The position numbers and the translations under genes were made by a program. A DNA stretch of 64,000 nucleotides, from assembly GCA_017163975.1 (NCBI GenBank), contig JAFFSR010000033.1, positions 1 through 64,000 of the forward strand, in the 5' to 3' direction. Positions within the stretch are counted from its first letter, which is position 1. Each line of letters begins with the position of its first letter. Below, in pieces: positions 48,501 through 64,000 of this stretch. The notes beneath the pieces are model-generated. The model saw only the letters and a program-made list of their open reading frames with translations. It had not been told where the DNA came from and did not search any database. This stretch comes from Anastatus disparis. Lineage: Eukaryota > Arthropoda > Insecta > Hymenoptera > Eupelmidae.

Positions 48501-49306
48501 AACAGAAGGGTTCATGTTTGCAATACAAGATCAGGTGGTGCCAACAAGAAATTATAGAAAATATATAATAAAAGACCCAACAGTTAACGAAGACAAATGC
48601 AGACTATGTGATGGAGAGACTGAGAGTATTGAACATCTACTCAGTGGATGCAAAATACTTGCACCTAAAGAATATACACAAAGGCATAATAACGTTGGTA
48701 AAATTATTCATCAGCTGCTTGCACAAAGAATAGGGGCAGTACAGGACATAAAACCTTACTACAAATATGAACCGCAAAGTATTAGTGAATTTACAATGGG
48801 AAAACTGTACTGGAATCGTCAAATATTGACAGACCACACCGTAAAACACAACATACCAGACATGACCTACCATAGTTTCCAAAATGATATAGTATACTTG
48901 ATTGACGTAAGTATACCCTATCCATCAAACGCAACAAAGAAATTTCATGAAAAAATAGAAAAATATAAACCACTGGCTAAAGATATGAAACAAACCTGGC
49001 AAACAGATAAAGTAATAATAGTTCCCATCATTATAGGCGCCACTGGCGAAATTCCATGTTCACTGATGTCAGCATTAACAACACTAGACATTCATAAGAA
49101 CACATACATTCAATTACAGAAAATCGTGATTTTAGAATCCTGTAGCATCATTCGAAGAACACTGAACCAACACTAGATTTCCATCAAAGTAGATCCGAAG
49201 AACGGGCCCTATAACCTGGAACGGGCTCAATCAGAGCTGTACTATCTTGATGCAAATACACCCGAAGTACAGTAAAAATTCCTTCTATGAGGATGTGCAA
49301 CAACTC
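45568..49306 (+). mobile_element. Element E3: decayed Dong/R4-like LINE
   Basis: Plus-strand copy close to E2. Its 5' end lacks only the first few bases; its 3' end CAACAACTC joins (AATGAT)n with no poly(A). Carries internal deletions and stops. Confidence 0.88.
45717..49176 (+). pseudogene. Dong/R4-like protein, multiply broken
   Basis: Starts at ATG 45717 equivalent to E2. Relative to E2 it has a deletion of about 72 bp at about 46050 between two AAACAGT copies, another of about 36 bp near 46818, several in-frame stops (near 45798, 46413, 47214, 47346, 47818), and frame changes near 46820 and 48300. Still visible: NLKAPGPDK near 46960, VDYQKAFDSIPHSWL at 47360, YMDD near 47680, CRLC...H...C near 48598, and PD...D near 48857. 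Confidence 0.85.
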
Positions 49307-49340
49307 AATAATGATAATAATGATAATAATGATAATAATG

Positions 49341-49372
<32 letters not shown>

Positions 49373-49581
49373 GATAATGATAATGATAATGATAATGATA
49401 ATGATAATGATAATGATAATGATAATGATAATGATAATGATAATGATAATGATAATGATAATGATAATGATAATGATAATGATAATGATAATGATAATGA
49501 TAAGGATAAGGATGAGGATAAGGATAAGGATAAGGATAACGATAACGATAACGATAACGATAACGATAACGATAATGATAA
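49307..49581. repeat. (AATGAT)n microsatellite
   Basis: Regular AATGAT repeat between E3 and C1, with a GATAAG block near 49501-49537 and a GATAAC block near 49537-49572. Confidence 0.95.
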
Positions 49582-51818
49582 TTTTTTTTTTTTTTTTTTG
49601 CCTTTGATTTGAGTTAGTGTGACGATAAAAATCTGCAAACAGACTGCCGGGAGTTTCTTGGGCCTGGAAAAAGATACAGGCGGAAGAAAAACCACGGTTT
49701 GTGAGGGGTTACTAGTTCACGTCTAGCGACCCTCTAAAAATCGTGTTCCCCTTACCCTCGAATGACAAGTCATTCGAAGAGGAAGGGATACTCTAACTTG
49801 ACCTCTTAGGACGTTTTACCCACCCTGGAAACTGTTTATCACATTACTTCAGGGTGGCGCCCGTTTTTGATCCATATAGATCTTTCCTTCTTTCTTGTTG
49901 CTGTTCTTAGACCGGTTTCTTCAGTCTGAAAGAGGTCATCTTCTTCTTCTTTTTTCTGCACGTAACTCTAGTGTGGACTAGTCACATCTATAGTCAACGG
50001 TTTCCGCTTCATCCTTGAGTTCTTTCTAGCTTCCAGACTCTTCTTCCGTTCCGCCTCTAGAGCTCGTCTGAAAACTTTACATCCTCCGCCTCCGGCCATA
50101 TGGTCAACCGGTGATCCTTTCTCCTGACGACACAAGAAGCAGCATGCTCTGTTTTTGCATACGCTTCTTTTATGATCGGCCTCTCCGCATTTAAAGCAGA
50201 GGGCAGACCTATCCGGCCCCTGGCACTGGTCCTGCCGGTGTCCGTACCCAAGACACTTGTGGCATCTCGTGACAATAGTCCTTCGCTCAACCCTGCTACT
50301 GATAAGGCCAATTTGAATGCGCTCCTTTTCTAGGAGTGCTTCTGCCTCACATTCCTGGAGAACTACTACCGCTATTTTGTACCGGTTCCTGTTTGGCCCA
50401 AACAGCATAACCTTTCGGGTATCCTGCTTTTCGGGACTCAATGCCTTGTTCAGTGCATCCTGCACTTCAGCCTCGGTTGTCATTTCGTCAAGATCCCGCA
50501 TCTGTACTGTCCTTCTTCGATCATCCGAACTAACCGTTGCTATCCCATTGACGACTCCTCCCACTTGTTTCACAAACGCCTGTTTGTCCGTACCTTTGGA
50601 GATTCGTATGAGGAGATCTCCTCTTTTGGTCGGTCTTACTCCTAGGATTTCGGCATGGCTTACATCCGGCTTCATGTCCTTACGGAGTTTACCCAGAACG
50701 TCAGCATACGTTTGACCGTCGGCGGCTCTTAGAAGTATAGCTTCTTTTTTCGGACGTACCTTGACTTTGGAGGGGCCAGGCTGGCTGGGTGGCTTAGCCT
50801 GGACCGTTCCATCTTCGACTGCATCTGCTATTTTCTTTTTCTTCTTCTTCTTCTTACTTGCCTCTTCCGGACTACTACCATTTTGCCTGTCTCTCTTAAA
50901 ACCCGTACTCGTGGGCACGGTATTTCTTAGAGTTTTGGCCTGCATTCTCCTGCTCTTCTTTCGTTCCTGGTGCTGTTCATATACCTTGAGAATAGCTTTT
51001 CTTAGGTATTTGTGGCATCCGATTACCTCAGATTGCTCAAAAGCAGCACGACCTACAAGTTCCTGGAGCCCCTGAGCAGCGGTCCGGATCTTCAGGTCCG
51101 TATTTTTTCGCATCTCCTTTTGCATAGTGCATAATTCGATGCGCATACTGCTGATCATCTGTGCCTGTCTCTCCATCCTATCTGCAATATCATCCAGCCT
51201 GTCACTGACATTATCCATCTCTTCTGCAGATGCATTGCTGAAAGCACTTTTGTAACTTTCAACGCTGGTAATACTACTTATGCTGTTCCCTCGTGAGCGC
51301 GAAACCTGTAGAGTGCTTAAACCTAGCTGTTGTTGCTTGGATGAACCCTCAACCGTCTCAGCATCTAAAGGCCTTGCTGAAGCGTTGTTTGACGCCTGTG
51401 CAAGCCTGTGGTCAACGTGAATTCGGCCTCCCCCAGAATCCATGAGGCCAGCTCCGCCCACCGAGGCTTTCACTCGATCGGAAGCGGAGGTGAGATTTCC
51501 CTGTGAAGGGGTACTCACCTGGGGTATTTCTGTATTTGAATCCGACATCTTCCATTAATATGGTTAATTTAGTCAGGGAACCACCCCTATCTTGTAACCC
51601 AAAGCGGGACCCTAACAGGGTTACTACCATCCGGGTCAGATAGTCCCTGGTTTTTTTGCGAGGTTATTTCTCCTCGGGTCATTACTTCCTATTTGCCGTC
51701 AACGTTATAGCATTGCTACAAAGAGCATTGATGCGACGATGACGCCCAGGAGCGGTTGGGCAATGCCCGGAACCTGGAAGACAACACTTGCTCAAGGGGC
51801 CTCCTCAAGCCGACTCCC
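49582..51818 (-). mobile_element. Element C1: ORF1-only non-LTR element with intact ORF1
   Basis: Poly(T) 49582-49599, body 49600-51818. The 5' module is shared with B and D. The last ~257 bp (49600-49857) match the 3' end of the RT-encoding A2 (52440-52696) with roughly 20-25 mismatches by eye, and differ from the B tail. No ORF2. A 5' end from the B/D lineage and a 3' end from the A2 lineage make it chimeric. Confidence 0.87.
49968..51548 (-). CDS. ORF1 of C1: intact gag-like protein with three CCHC knuckles
   Basis: 526 residues, uninterrupted, from ATG 51548 (MSDSNTEIPQVSTPSQG); an out-of-frame ATG lies seven bases upstream. Residues about 1-50 are the conserved 5' module segment. A probable coiled coil with repeated met/leu/glu lies near 105-185, then a basic KKKKKKKK patch near 235. 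TYADVLGKLRKDMKPD near 280, then the central folded region. Three knuckles near 435-500: CHKCLGYGHRQDQC, CFKCGEADHKRSVC, CFLC...H...C. Likely forms the RNA-protein particle of the element. It needs an RT from elsewhere; A2-like elements are the candidate because of the shared tail. Confidence 0.9.
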   Translation of the reverse strand: MSDSNTEIPQVSTPSQGNLTSASDRVKASVGGAGLMDSGGGRIHVDHRLAQASNNASARPLDAETVEGSSKQQQLGLSTLQVSRSRGNSISSITSVESYKSAFSNASAEEMDNVSDRLDDIADRMERQAQMISSMRIELCTMQKEMRKNTDLKIRTAAQGLQELVGRAAFEQSEVIGCHKYLRKAILKVYEQHQERKKSRRMQAKTLRNTVPTSTGFKRDRQNGSSPEEASKKKKKKKKIADAVEDGTVQAKPPSQPGPSKVKVRPKKEAILLRAADGQTYADVLGKLRKDMKPDVSHAEILGVRPTKRGDLLIRISKGTDKQAFVKQVGGVVNGIATVSSDDRRRTVQMRDLDEMTTEAEVQDALNKALSPEKQDTRKVMLFGPNRNRYKIAVVVLQECEAEALLEKERIQIGLISSRVERRTIVTRCHKCLGYGHRQDQCQGPDRSALCFKCGEADHKRSVCKNRACCFLCRQEKGSPVDHMAGGGGCKVFRRALEAERKKSLEARKNSRMKRKPLTIDVTSPH

Positions 51819-51963
51819 AACGATAATGATAATGATGATAATAATGATAACGATAATGATAATAATGATAATGATAATAATGATAATAATGATAATAATG
51901 ATAATAATGATAATAATGATAAAAATGATAATAATGATGATAATGATAATGATAATGATAATG

Positions 51964-52034
<71 letters not shown>

Positions 52035-52071
52035 GATAATAATGATAATAATGATAATAATGATAATCATG

Positions 52072-52106
<35 letters not shown>

Positions 52107-52158
52107 GATAATAATGATAATAATGATAATGATAATAATGATAATAATTATAATAATG

Positions 52159-52193
<35 letters not shown>

Positions 52194-52203
52194 GATAATA
52201 ATG

Positions 52204-52235
<32 letters not shown>

Positions 52236-52335
52236 GATAATGATAATGATAATGATAATGATAAGGATAAGAATAAGGATAAGGATAAGGATAAGGATAA
52301 CGATAACGATAACGATGACGATGATGATGATAATG

Positions 52336-52367
<32 letters not shown>

Positions 52368-52368
52368 G

Positions 52369-52411
<43 letters not shown>

Positions 52412-52426
52412 TAATAATAATCATAA
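51819..52426. repeat. (AATGAT)n compound microsatellite
   Basis: 608 bp with AAT, AATGAT and GATAAG/GATAAC/GATGAC units between C1 and A2. Confidence 0.94.
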
Positions 52427-53259
52427 TTTTTTTTTCTTTGCCTTTGATTTGAGTTAGTGTGACGATAAAAATTTGCAAACAGATTGCCGGGAGTTTCTTG
52501 GGCCTGGAGAAAGATACAGGCGGAAGAAAAACCACGGCTTGTGAGGGGTTACTAGTTTACGTCTAGCGACCCTTTAAAAATCGCTTCCCCCTTACCCACG
52601 AATGACAAGTCATTTGAAGACGAAGGGATACTCTAACTTGACCATTTAGGGCGTTTCTCCACCCCGGGATCTGTTTATCACATTACTTCAGGATGGCGCC
52701 GGTCTTTGATCGTTTCAGATCTTTTTTTCTGGTTTTTTTGGTATTTGACTAGATTCGTTTCCTTAACCTACAAGGTGTATGAAAAATTAATCTAACGCGT
52801 TTTATTCTCACATGCATGCACAGTCACGCGCGTGAAGCAAAACTCGAGTTCGGAGTTAAGTCCGGTGACTCTTTCCCGCGACATACATTCCTTGAGAGTG
52901 CAAAGGGACGCTCCAGAAGGGTCGGCTTTGTTTTCCATCAAAACATTCATATTTCCGTTGATTGCATAATCAGGGAGGCAACATCTTCCTTGAGGACTGG
53001 CTCTGTAGAGGGGAGAAAAATCAGTCCTTCCTACATCAGTTTTATTTCTCGTAGACTAGAATTGGTCTTATGCCCCACGTGGGGCTAGACTATCTATCGC
53101 GTCTGACTCACACTCACTCTCGGACCCGCGCGGTACATTACGTATGTGGAGGGAGCGAACCCGCTGGCACACCAAACTCCCGCGACAGTCACACATCAGC
53201 AAAATCTTGCTTTTACGCATTTTCTCACATTTATATGGTGCACGATTTGGTTTTCTTAT

Positions 53260-56200
53260 TTAAAAGGAATCCTCGTCGTCACCCTCGTACCCCGAATCTA
53301 TGGGACCGGCTAATGTTTCTTGGTTATGCAGAAACGTCAGCATGGCTCCCGTGGTGTCATTCGTACTTCGATCAATCTCCTTAACTAAATACGTTTTCTT
53401 CTGTCTAAGGATGCTTCCGACAAAAAGTGCCATAGCATCCCATTTTGCTTCAGCCGAGATCATTTCGCTTATAATTGTCTCTGGCATTAGTCGTCTGACT
53501 ATTTCCTTGACCTTGCGTCTTTCTTCGTTTCACCAATGGCAGACGAAAAACGTATGATACGCATCATCGCGATTAGCGAAACAGAAGATGCAGCCCGTGT
53601 TCTGAGCCTTTTCCATTTTACTGAGATAGGAGCAGAAATACCCGTGGTCACTAAGGAACTGGGTGAGGTAATAGTTAACCTCCCCGTGCTTTCTTTCAAC
53701 CCATGGAGCCAGTTCCTTAATGAGTGCCTTGGTCCATCGGCCTTTTTCCTCCTGATTCCATGTTTCTTGCCTGGATTTCATGGTTACCTGTCTTTCTTCT
53801 TTCTGGATTATTGCAATTTCTTCTTCCTGCTTCTTCCGTCCGTAGGTTTGCTTGCGTTCTAACGCCTGTGATTCGATTGGGATGATTCCTGCGATAACTA
53901 GTACCGCGGGTCCCGAGACAGTGCGATAGACGCTGGTGACTCTGAGAGCCCCTCTCCTTTGAACAGAAGATAATGTTTTCTGGTGCGTCTTTTTTCTCTT
54001 TGAGTCGGCCTATATTTTGGAGCCGTACAAAAAGATGGACGTTGTAACTGACATTAAAAGTCGACGTTTGCTCGATTTTGGGCCGCTGGTGTTGGCCATA
54101 AGACGACTTAACTGCAACGTTTTCTTAATCGCTTTGTTGGCGACGTAATTTAAGTGCAACAAAAAGTTTAGTTTTGCATCCAGCTTCATGCCGAGATACG
54201 TTACCTCCCTCGTTGTCTGCACCACGTTTGTGCCTTCTGTCATGGGAAACTCGATGTTAATGTGTCTGCAGGTTAAGGGCACTATTTCTTTTTTGGCCAT
54301 CGCTAATTCGAGACCACGTTTCACCATCCATTCGGAGATTCTTCTCATCGCCGTATTCAGTATGTGCTGGGCAATGTTCGCGTTTTTCGCGGTGATGACT
54401 AAAGCGACATCATCGGCGTACGCGAACATTTTCACCCCATCCGGCATGCAAGTCTGAGCAATGCATCGAACAGAATGTTCCAAAAGTCTGGGCCGAATAT
54501 TGACTTCTGTGCCACGCCTGCGCTGAGGTCCTTTTCACGCCAGCCTTCTTCTGTCTCATAGCGGAGGATACGGTTTTTTAGGTAGTCACGTATCACTCGC
54601 ATAAGGTATTCTGGTATATTAAACTCTCCCAACGCAGCAGGGATGTCAAGCTATCCTGCCGAGTTGAATCCAACATGACGAGGAACGCGATAAGACGGGA
54701 ATGATGGTTTCTAGTCCATGCTTTTCTCGCTACATTCATTACCTCTTCTACTGCATTAACGGTAGACCGCTTCTTCCTAAAGCCGTACTGGTTGTCGGCG
54801 ATATCGCCAGCCGCCTGCATGGCTTCTTGTAATCGCGTTTTTAGCAGCCTCTCGTATAGCTTCCCTGCTTCGTCCAACATGCACAGTGGCCTATAGGACG
54901 ATGGATGCCGGGGATCATCTCCCTTTCCTTTGTTAATCAGCACAAGGCGTGCAACCTTCCAGGTGGTGCTAAACACACCCGTCTGGAGGCACGCGTTGTA
55001 CATGTTCAACAAGAGAGATGGCGCTTTCACCGCTATGCATTTAAGGACCTCGGATGGTATTCCGTCAGGGCCAGGTGCCTTTTTGTTCTTCATCATTCTT
55101 GCAGTGATCTGTAAATCTCCGCTTGTAAAGAGCGGGATCTCTTCAGGCATTTTCCTGTTCTTTGAGCGGTGGACGTGTAGGGAACAGTTGGTGAACGATA
55201 TTTGCTATGGTCTCTTCTTCGGATGGCTATGTAGGAGAAGCGCAGAGCTTTTTTGTCATTATCTTATAAGCTATTCCTCATACCTCTTTGTTGACGTCTT
55301 CGCTCAGGTCCTTCCAGCATTGTGCTTTGCTTCGATTGATCTTCTTACGAAGCTATCTATGCACGTCTCTGTATTGTGCAGACAGAAGATTTGCTTCTGG
55401 TGAGTTCTTCTTTCTTGCTCTCTGTGATGATCTTCTGAGGCTGAGAGCTTCTGACCTGGTTCTTGCGATTTTTTTGTTTCACCAATACGCTGGACGCTTA
55501 TGATTTTGCGATCCCTTGCGCGGAATAGATGCATCACTTGTCGTCTCTTTTACGAGAACTTCCGCAGCGTCAGCGTTTTCAATGGCAACTGTCGCATCCG
55601 GTAGGTTGCTGAATCCTTGCTGCAGTACTTGGACAAGTTTCTCAGAGTCCAGCTTGGCAACGTTCCATCTGACTGTTCTAGCCACATTTCGCCTCGATGA
55701 TTGGGATCTATTATGGATTTGAAATGTGATGTACTGGTGGTCACTTCCATTGTATGTTTCCAGCACTTTCCAATCTGACACCTTACGTGAAAGATTTTCT
55801 GAAGCGAAAGATACGTCAGGAATCGTACCGCTAACCCCTCGTCTGAATGTTGTAGTGCTTCCGATGTTTAGCACTGTTAGGCCGAGTCTATCTGCCATCT
55901 CCATGATGTATTCTCCTCTGCTGTCCTTCAGTGGCATTCACCATTCTAACGCTTTCGCGTCGAAGTCTCCTGCAACGACGACGTCACCTTCCATTCTGAG
56001 GTCAGAGTCTTCTAGCAGATCCAGACGTCGCCTGAACGTGTCTGCTGTTGTGTTTGGTGTAAAATAACAGCTGACAAATGTAACGTTTCTGCTTTTGACC
56101 CATACGAAGCCTTCTTTAGCTCCATCTGCGTCTACTCTGATGTTATTTGGGTCTACGTTGATCGCTGCAGTGCTAAGCTTGTCTTTAAACCAGGTCTTAA

Positions 56201-56333
56201 CGGTCCAGTCTGTGTACTGCTCGCTTATCAGTAGCACATCGGCATTTGTCTCAAATTTGATTTGAGTCAAAAGGCTGTTGGCTACGTCACTTCTGTGTAA
56301 GTTGGCTTGGAGGACCGTTATGCGGCCCATCAT
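53260..56333 (-). pseudogene. ORF2 of A2: APE endonuclease and RT, degenerate
   Basis: Starts at ATG 56333 in the TAATGATG junction. In-frame stops occur at 55940-55938 (after AGDFDAKALEW) and 55481-55479 (PAYW), then more decay near 55280 and a frame change near 54655. RT blocks: KKAPGPDGIPSE near 55080, QYGFRKKRST near 54790, active site YADD near 54420. C-terminal knuckle CIFCFANRDDAYHTFFVC near 53600. Here decay is by substitutions as well as indels, unlike A1. Confidence 0.82.
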
Positions 56334-57736
56334 TAACGTTTTCTTTTAAATCGGTTCAGTGTCTCGCGAAAGACTCTGCACTGACCTGATCCAGGGATGT
56401 ATTTTCGTTCCACAGGGTCTACTTCCCGCTCGGTACATAGAGTGCACTGAGCATCAGCAGCCTTGCAGGCCGATCCCTTGTGGCCCTCTTTGCCACACTT
56501 TTAGCACATCTTGCTACGGTCAGGTCCTCGGCAGTCGCACGCCTGATGACCGTAGTTCAGGCATCTAAAACAGCGCTGAACCCTTTGCCAACTTTTGATG
56601 CGGCAGCTGGTATAGCCGATCTTTATCCTGGTTCTTGAAAGCAGGAACGCCGCTTGGTCTTGTTCCATCTCTACTATGGCCAAGCGGAGCTCTCTGCTGT
56701 TAGGGTTGGCCAGTGAGACGCTAAACTCTCCTATTGCCTGTTGGGCTTCATTAAAAACAGCTTTGACAGCTGTCTTCACTTCTCCTACTGAAGCTAAACA
56801 GTCGATGTCCCTGATCTCGACTGTTTCTTTGGGGCACATCTCCTTAACGTTGCCCGTTTCGCCAACTGTCTTTCTCCGGAATTCACTGAAAGTCTCCAGT
56901 CCTTGAGATGAGCCTAACTCAATCAGGACATCACCGGCCCTGGTTTTTCTAATCCCTCTGATGTTATTCGTTGGGCTCTCATTTATAAGATTCTGCCAGA
57001 TGTTCTGCAGGATGTCACTGTAGGACTTTCCTTCTCCTGGCTCGATGAGGACGGCGGTTGACCTCTTCTTTGTCTTTCTTCTCCTCTTCTTCTTCTTTTT
57101 TGGCAGCTGCTGTGCAGACTGCTCTGTGTCATAATCTGGTGTTCTGGCCGCTGGTGGTTTGTTGTTGGGCTGCTGCTATCGCTGATGCTGTTGTTGTGCT
57201 CGTTGCTGCTGCTGTGTTTGTTGTTTTAGCTGCTGCTTTTCTTGCTTTTTTGCAGCCCTAACATTCTTCCGACTCTGGACGGTCTCAAAAAGCTCGTATT
57301 CTTCTCCCTCAGCTTGACCCTTTTTAAGAAGAGCTCGCGGTTCGGAATTGCTTCCTGAATCAAGCGAGTCTTCTTCTCTGGGCCGCTTGGCTGCAGCGCT
57401 TGCCTGAGGCGTTTCGGTCACTTCCATCTGTTCGGTGACTGTTCTTGCTTCGAGCAAGCGGAAAAACACCATCTTAAGTGCATCCATGTGCTCGATGAGC
57501 TCTGGAAGGTTGTTCTTAACATCCAGGGAAATGCCGGGCATCAACTTGCAGGCCTGCCTCATCAGCATAAAGATCTCATTTATCCTCTGAGACCTCTCCT
57601 CAACTGTCAAGCAGGCGATCTCTATCCCTGACTTCTTTGGGGGATCGGCCTGCATTCTCTGTTCTTCTTTATTTTGGCTATTACTAGCCGCGTCTGCTTT
57701 GTTTTTGTTTTGGTTTTTTGTTGTTAAGTTTGACAT
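56333..57736 (-). pseudogene. ORF1 of A2: gag-like CCHC protein with two nonsense codons
   Basis: 467 codons in one frame from ATG 57736 (MSNLTTKNQNKNK), with stops at 57178-57176 and 56503-56501; the second replaces the tyrosine in the second knuckle. Domains as in A1: Q-rich stretch near 57190-57240, basic patch near 57080, YSDIL near 57020, knuckles near 56580-56400. Stop TAA (56335-56333) overlaps the ORF2 ATG. Confidence 0.82.
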
Positions 57737-58665
57737 ATGAAAACGATACTTTGGTTTAACCTTTTGACTGCGGGAAAATTTTAGTACTAAACGAACTTTT
57801 ATAAAGTGCAAAATGTATACATGAGATCATTGGATTTTTCAGGTAGAGTCCCCACCCTGACTGCTGGTCGATAAATCGACCACCCCCGCAGGCTAAAGGT
57901 TAAGACGGTTCGCCCATCATGGGAGCTCCAGACGCAGTGGAGCCACTATCCCCGCCTGTGAGGTGCCCTAAATAAGGATGCCGTCGCAAAGAAGCGGTTT
58001 TCGGGTGGTCAACCCTAGCGACACCGAGTGATTCTAAAAAAGGTGTTACGGGTTAAGCCCGCGCCATGTTGATGCTAAAGGTTTTACGTCATCCCTATTG
58101 CCTAGGTGACATCGGATCCGATCCATGCCTGACCCCAAACTTCAGGCTAGACGTTCCGCAGTTCTCCTGTGCGGACTCATTATAAGGAAATACTGACCAG
58201 GTAATCCTTCGCACCTGCGCCTGTACAGACTAACTTCAACCCCTTAATGGGCTCTGGTTACGTTAGTAGAAGTACGTAGAAGCGCCCAGCCGACATGTGG
58301 TTTCACGGGACCTTTGCTCATCACGACTTTTCCCGGGGAGGGGACTAACTTTAACCCTTATTACTAAACAGAGGTCAGCATGTCACCGATAACGCACAAC
58401 TCCCGTAGTCTGACGGAAATATCCATTGGTCGGCAGCCGCAGCTCATTCGTACATCCATTCATACTGTGTTGCTTCTTAGTATACGTAAATACGAACACA
58501 AAATTTTAATGGATTTGCAGTTCCCTGAAGCGGAAGTGCCTACGCGATCATTCAGATGTCCTTAGCCATAACTAAGGATTGCTAGCGATATGTGGATCGT
58601 GCTAAAGCCTCCGCCCCGCCACCACATCGTAGGTGGACAATTACAAGGTCAGCAACATGCATAGG

Positions 58666-58689
58666 AATAATAATAATAATAATAATAAT

Positions 58690-58691
<2 letters not shown>
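58666..58691. repeat. Short (AAT)n between A2 and A3
   Basis: Only 26 bp, the shortest array separating two elements here. Confidence 0.93.

Positions 58692-64000
<5,309 letters not shown>

Larger units (their letters stand above)
52427..58665 (-). mobile_element. Element A2: full-length A-family LINE with a C-type 3' tail
   Basis: Minus-strand copy, 5' end at 58665 next to (AAT)n, 3' A-rich tail at 52427-52439. The 5' UTR, ORF1 and ORF2 resemble A1, but the terminal 3' UTR matches C1 instead of A1/A3/A4. The 3' UTR also keeps a GGACTG...CAGTCC hairpin (about 52992-53027) like A1. Degenerate through several nonsense codons. Confidence 0.87.

Noticed and set aside
49307..49581. Regular repeats resembling a CRISPR array
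   Set aside because: Six-base period with no unique spacers; it is a microsatellite in a eukaryotic context.

Overview
This window looks like a retrotransposon-filled trinucleotide repeat locus from an arthropod, most likely an insect. I base this on R1-clade LINEs with three-CCHC gag proteins and on Dong/R4-like LINEs with a restriction-like endonuclease; the sequence does not allow a species call. I see no host protein gene, tRNA or rRNA. About 61 of 64 kb is either (TTA)n/(TAA)n-type microsatellite or a retroelement inserted in it.

Working labels are mine. A = autonomous R1-clade-like LINE with ORF1 and ORF2 (A1 23-6006 +; A2 52427-58665 -; A3 58692-61332 -, 5' truncated; A4 63423-64000 -, 3' UTR only; A5 38274-42105 -, truncated at both ends). 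D = a second autonomous R1-clade-like LINE (23633-28922 +). B = a family with the same kind of 5' end and a gag-like ORF1 but no ORF2 (B1 6384-8630 +; B2 17716-19977 +; B3 21153-23400 +; B4 42363-44631 -). C = another ORF1-only element with an intact 526-residue ORF1 (C1 49582-51818 -). E = Dong/R4-like elements with a single ORF (E1 11379-15235 -, intact; E2 31699-35552 -, three stop codons; E3 45568-49306 +, decayed). A 601-bp foldback DNA element sits inside A5.

Layout: from 1 to 35722 the + strand carries (TTA)n arrays with elements in the order A1, B1, E1, B2, B3, D, E2. From 35723 to 38064 there is an AT-rich, apparently single-copy island. From 38093 to 64000 the + strand carries (AAT)n and its derivatives (AATGAT)n and (GATGAC)n, with A5, B4, E3, C1, A2, A3, A4. 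Element orientation follows the array: every A/B/C/D copy reads with TTA on its sense strand and every E copy reads with TAA on its sense strand.

How the parts may work together (inference): A and D encode the APE endonuclease and reverse transcriptase needed for insertion. B and C encode only a gag-like RNA-binding protein, yet end in poly(A) inside the same arrays. A, B, C and D share a CCACCCT...AGGGTGG hairpin in the 3' UTR, and C1 shares its whole terminal ~257 bp with the RT-encoding A2. The simplest model is that B and C are mobilised in trans by RT partners that recognise this tail. B1 and B4 differ mostly at silent sites in ORF1, so the gag itself seems to be kept by selection. Many frameshifts in A1, A3, B2, B3 and D lie in homopolymer runs and may partly be consensus errors.
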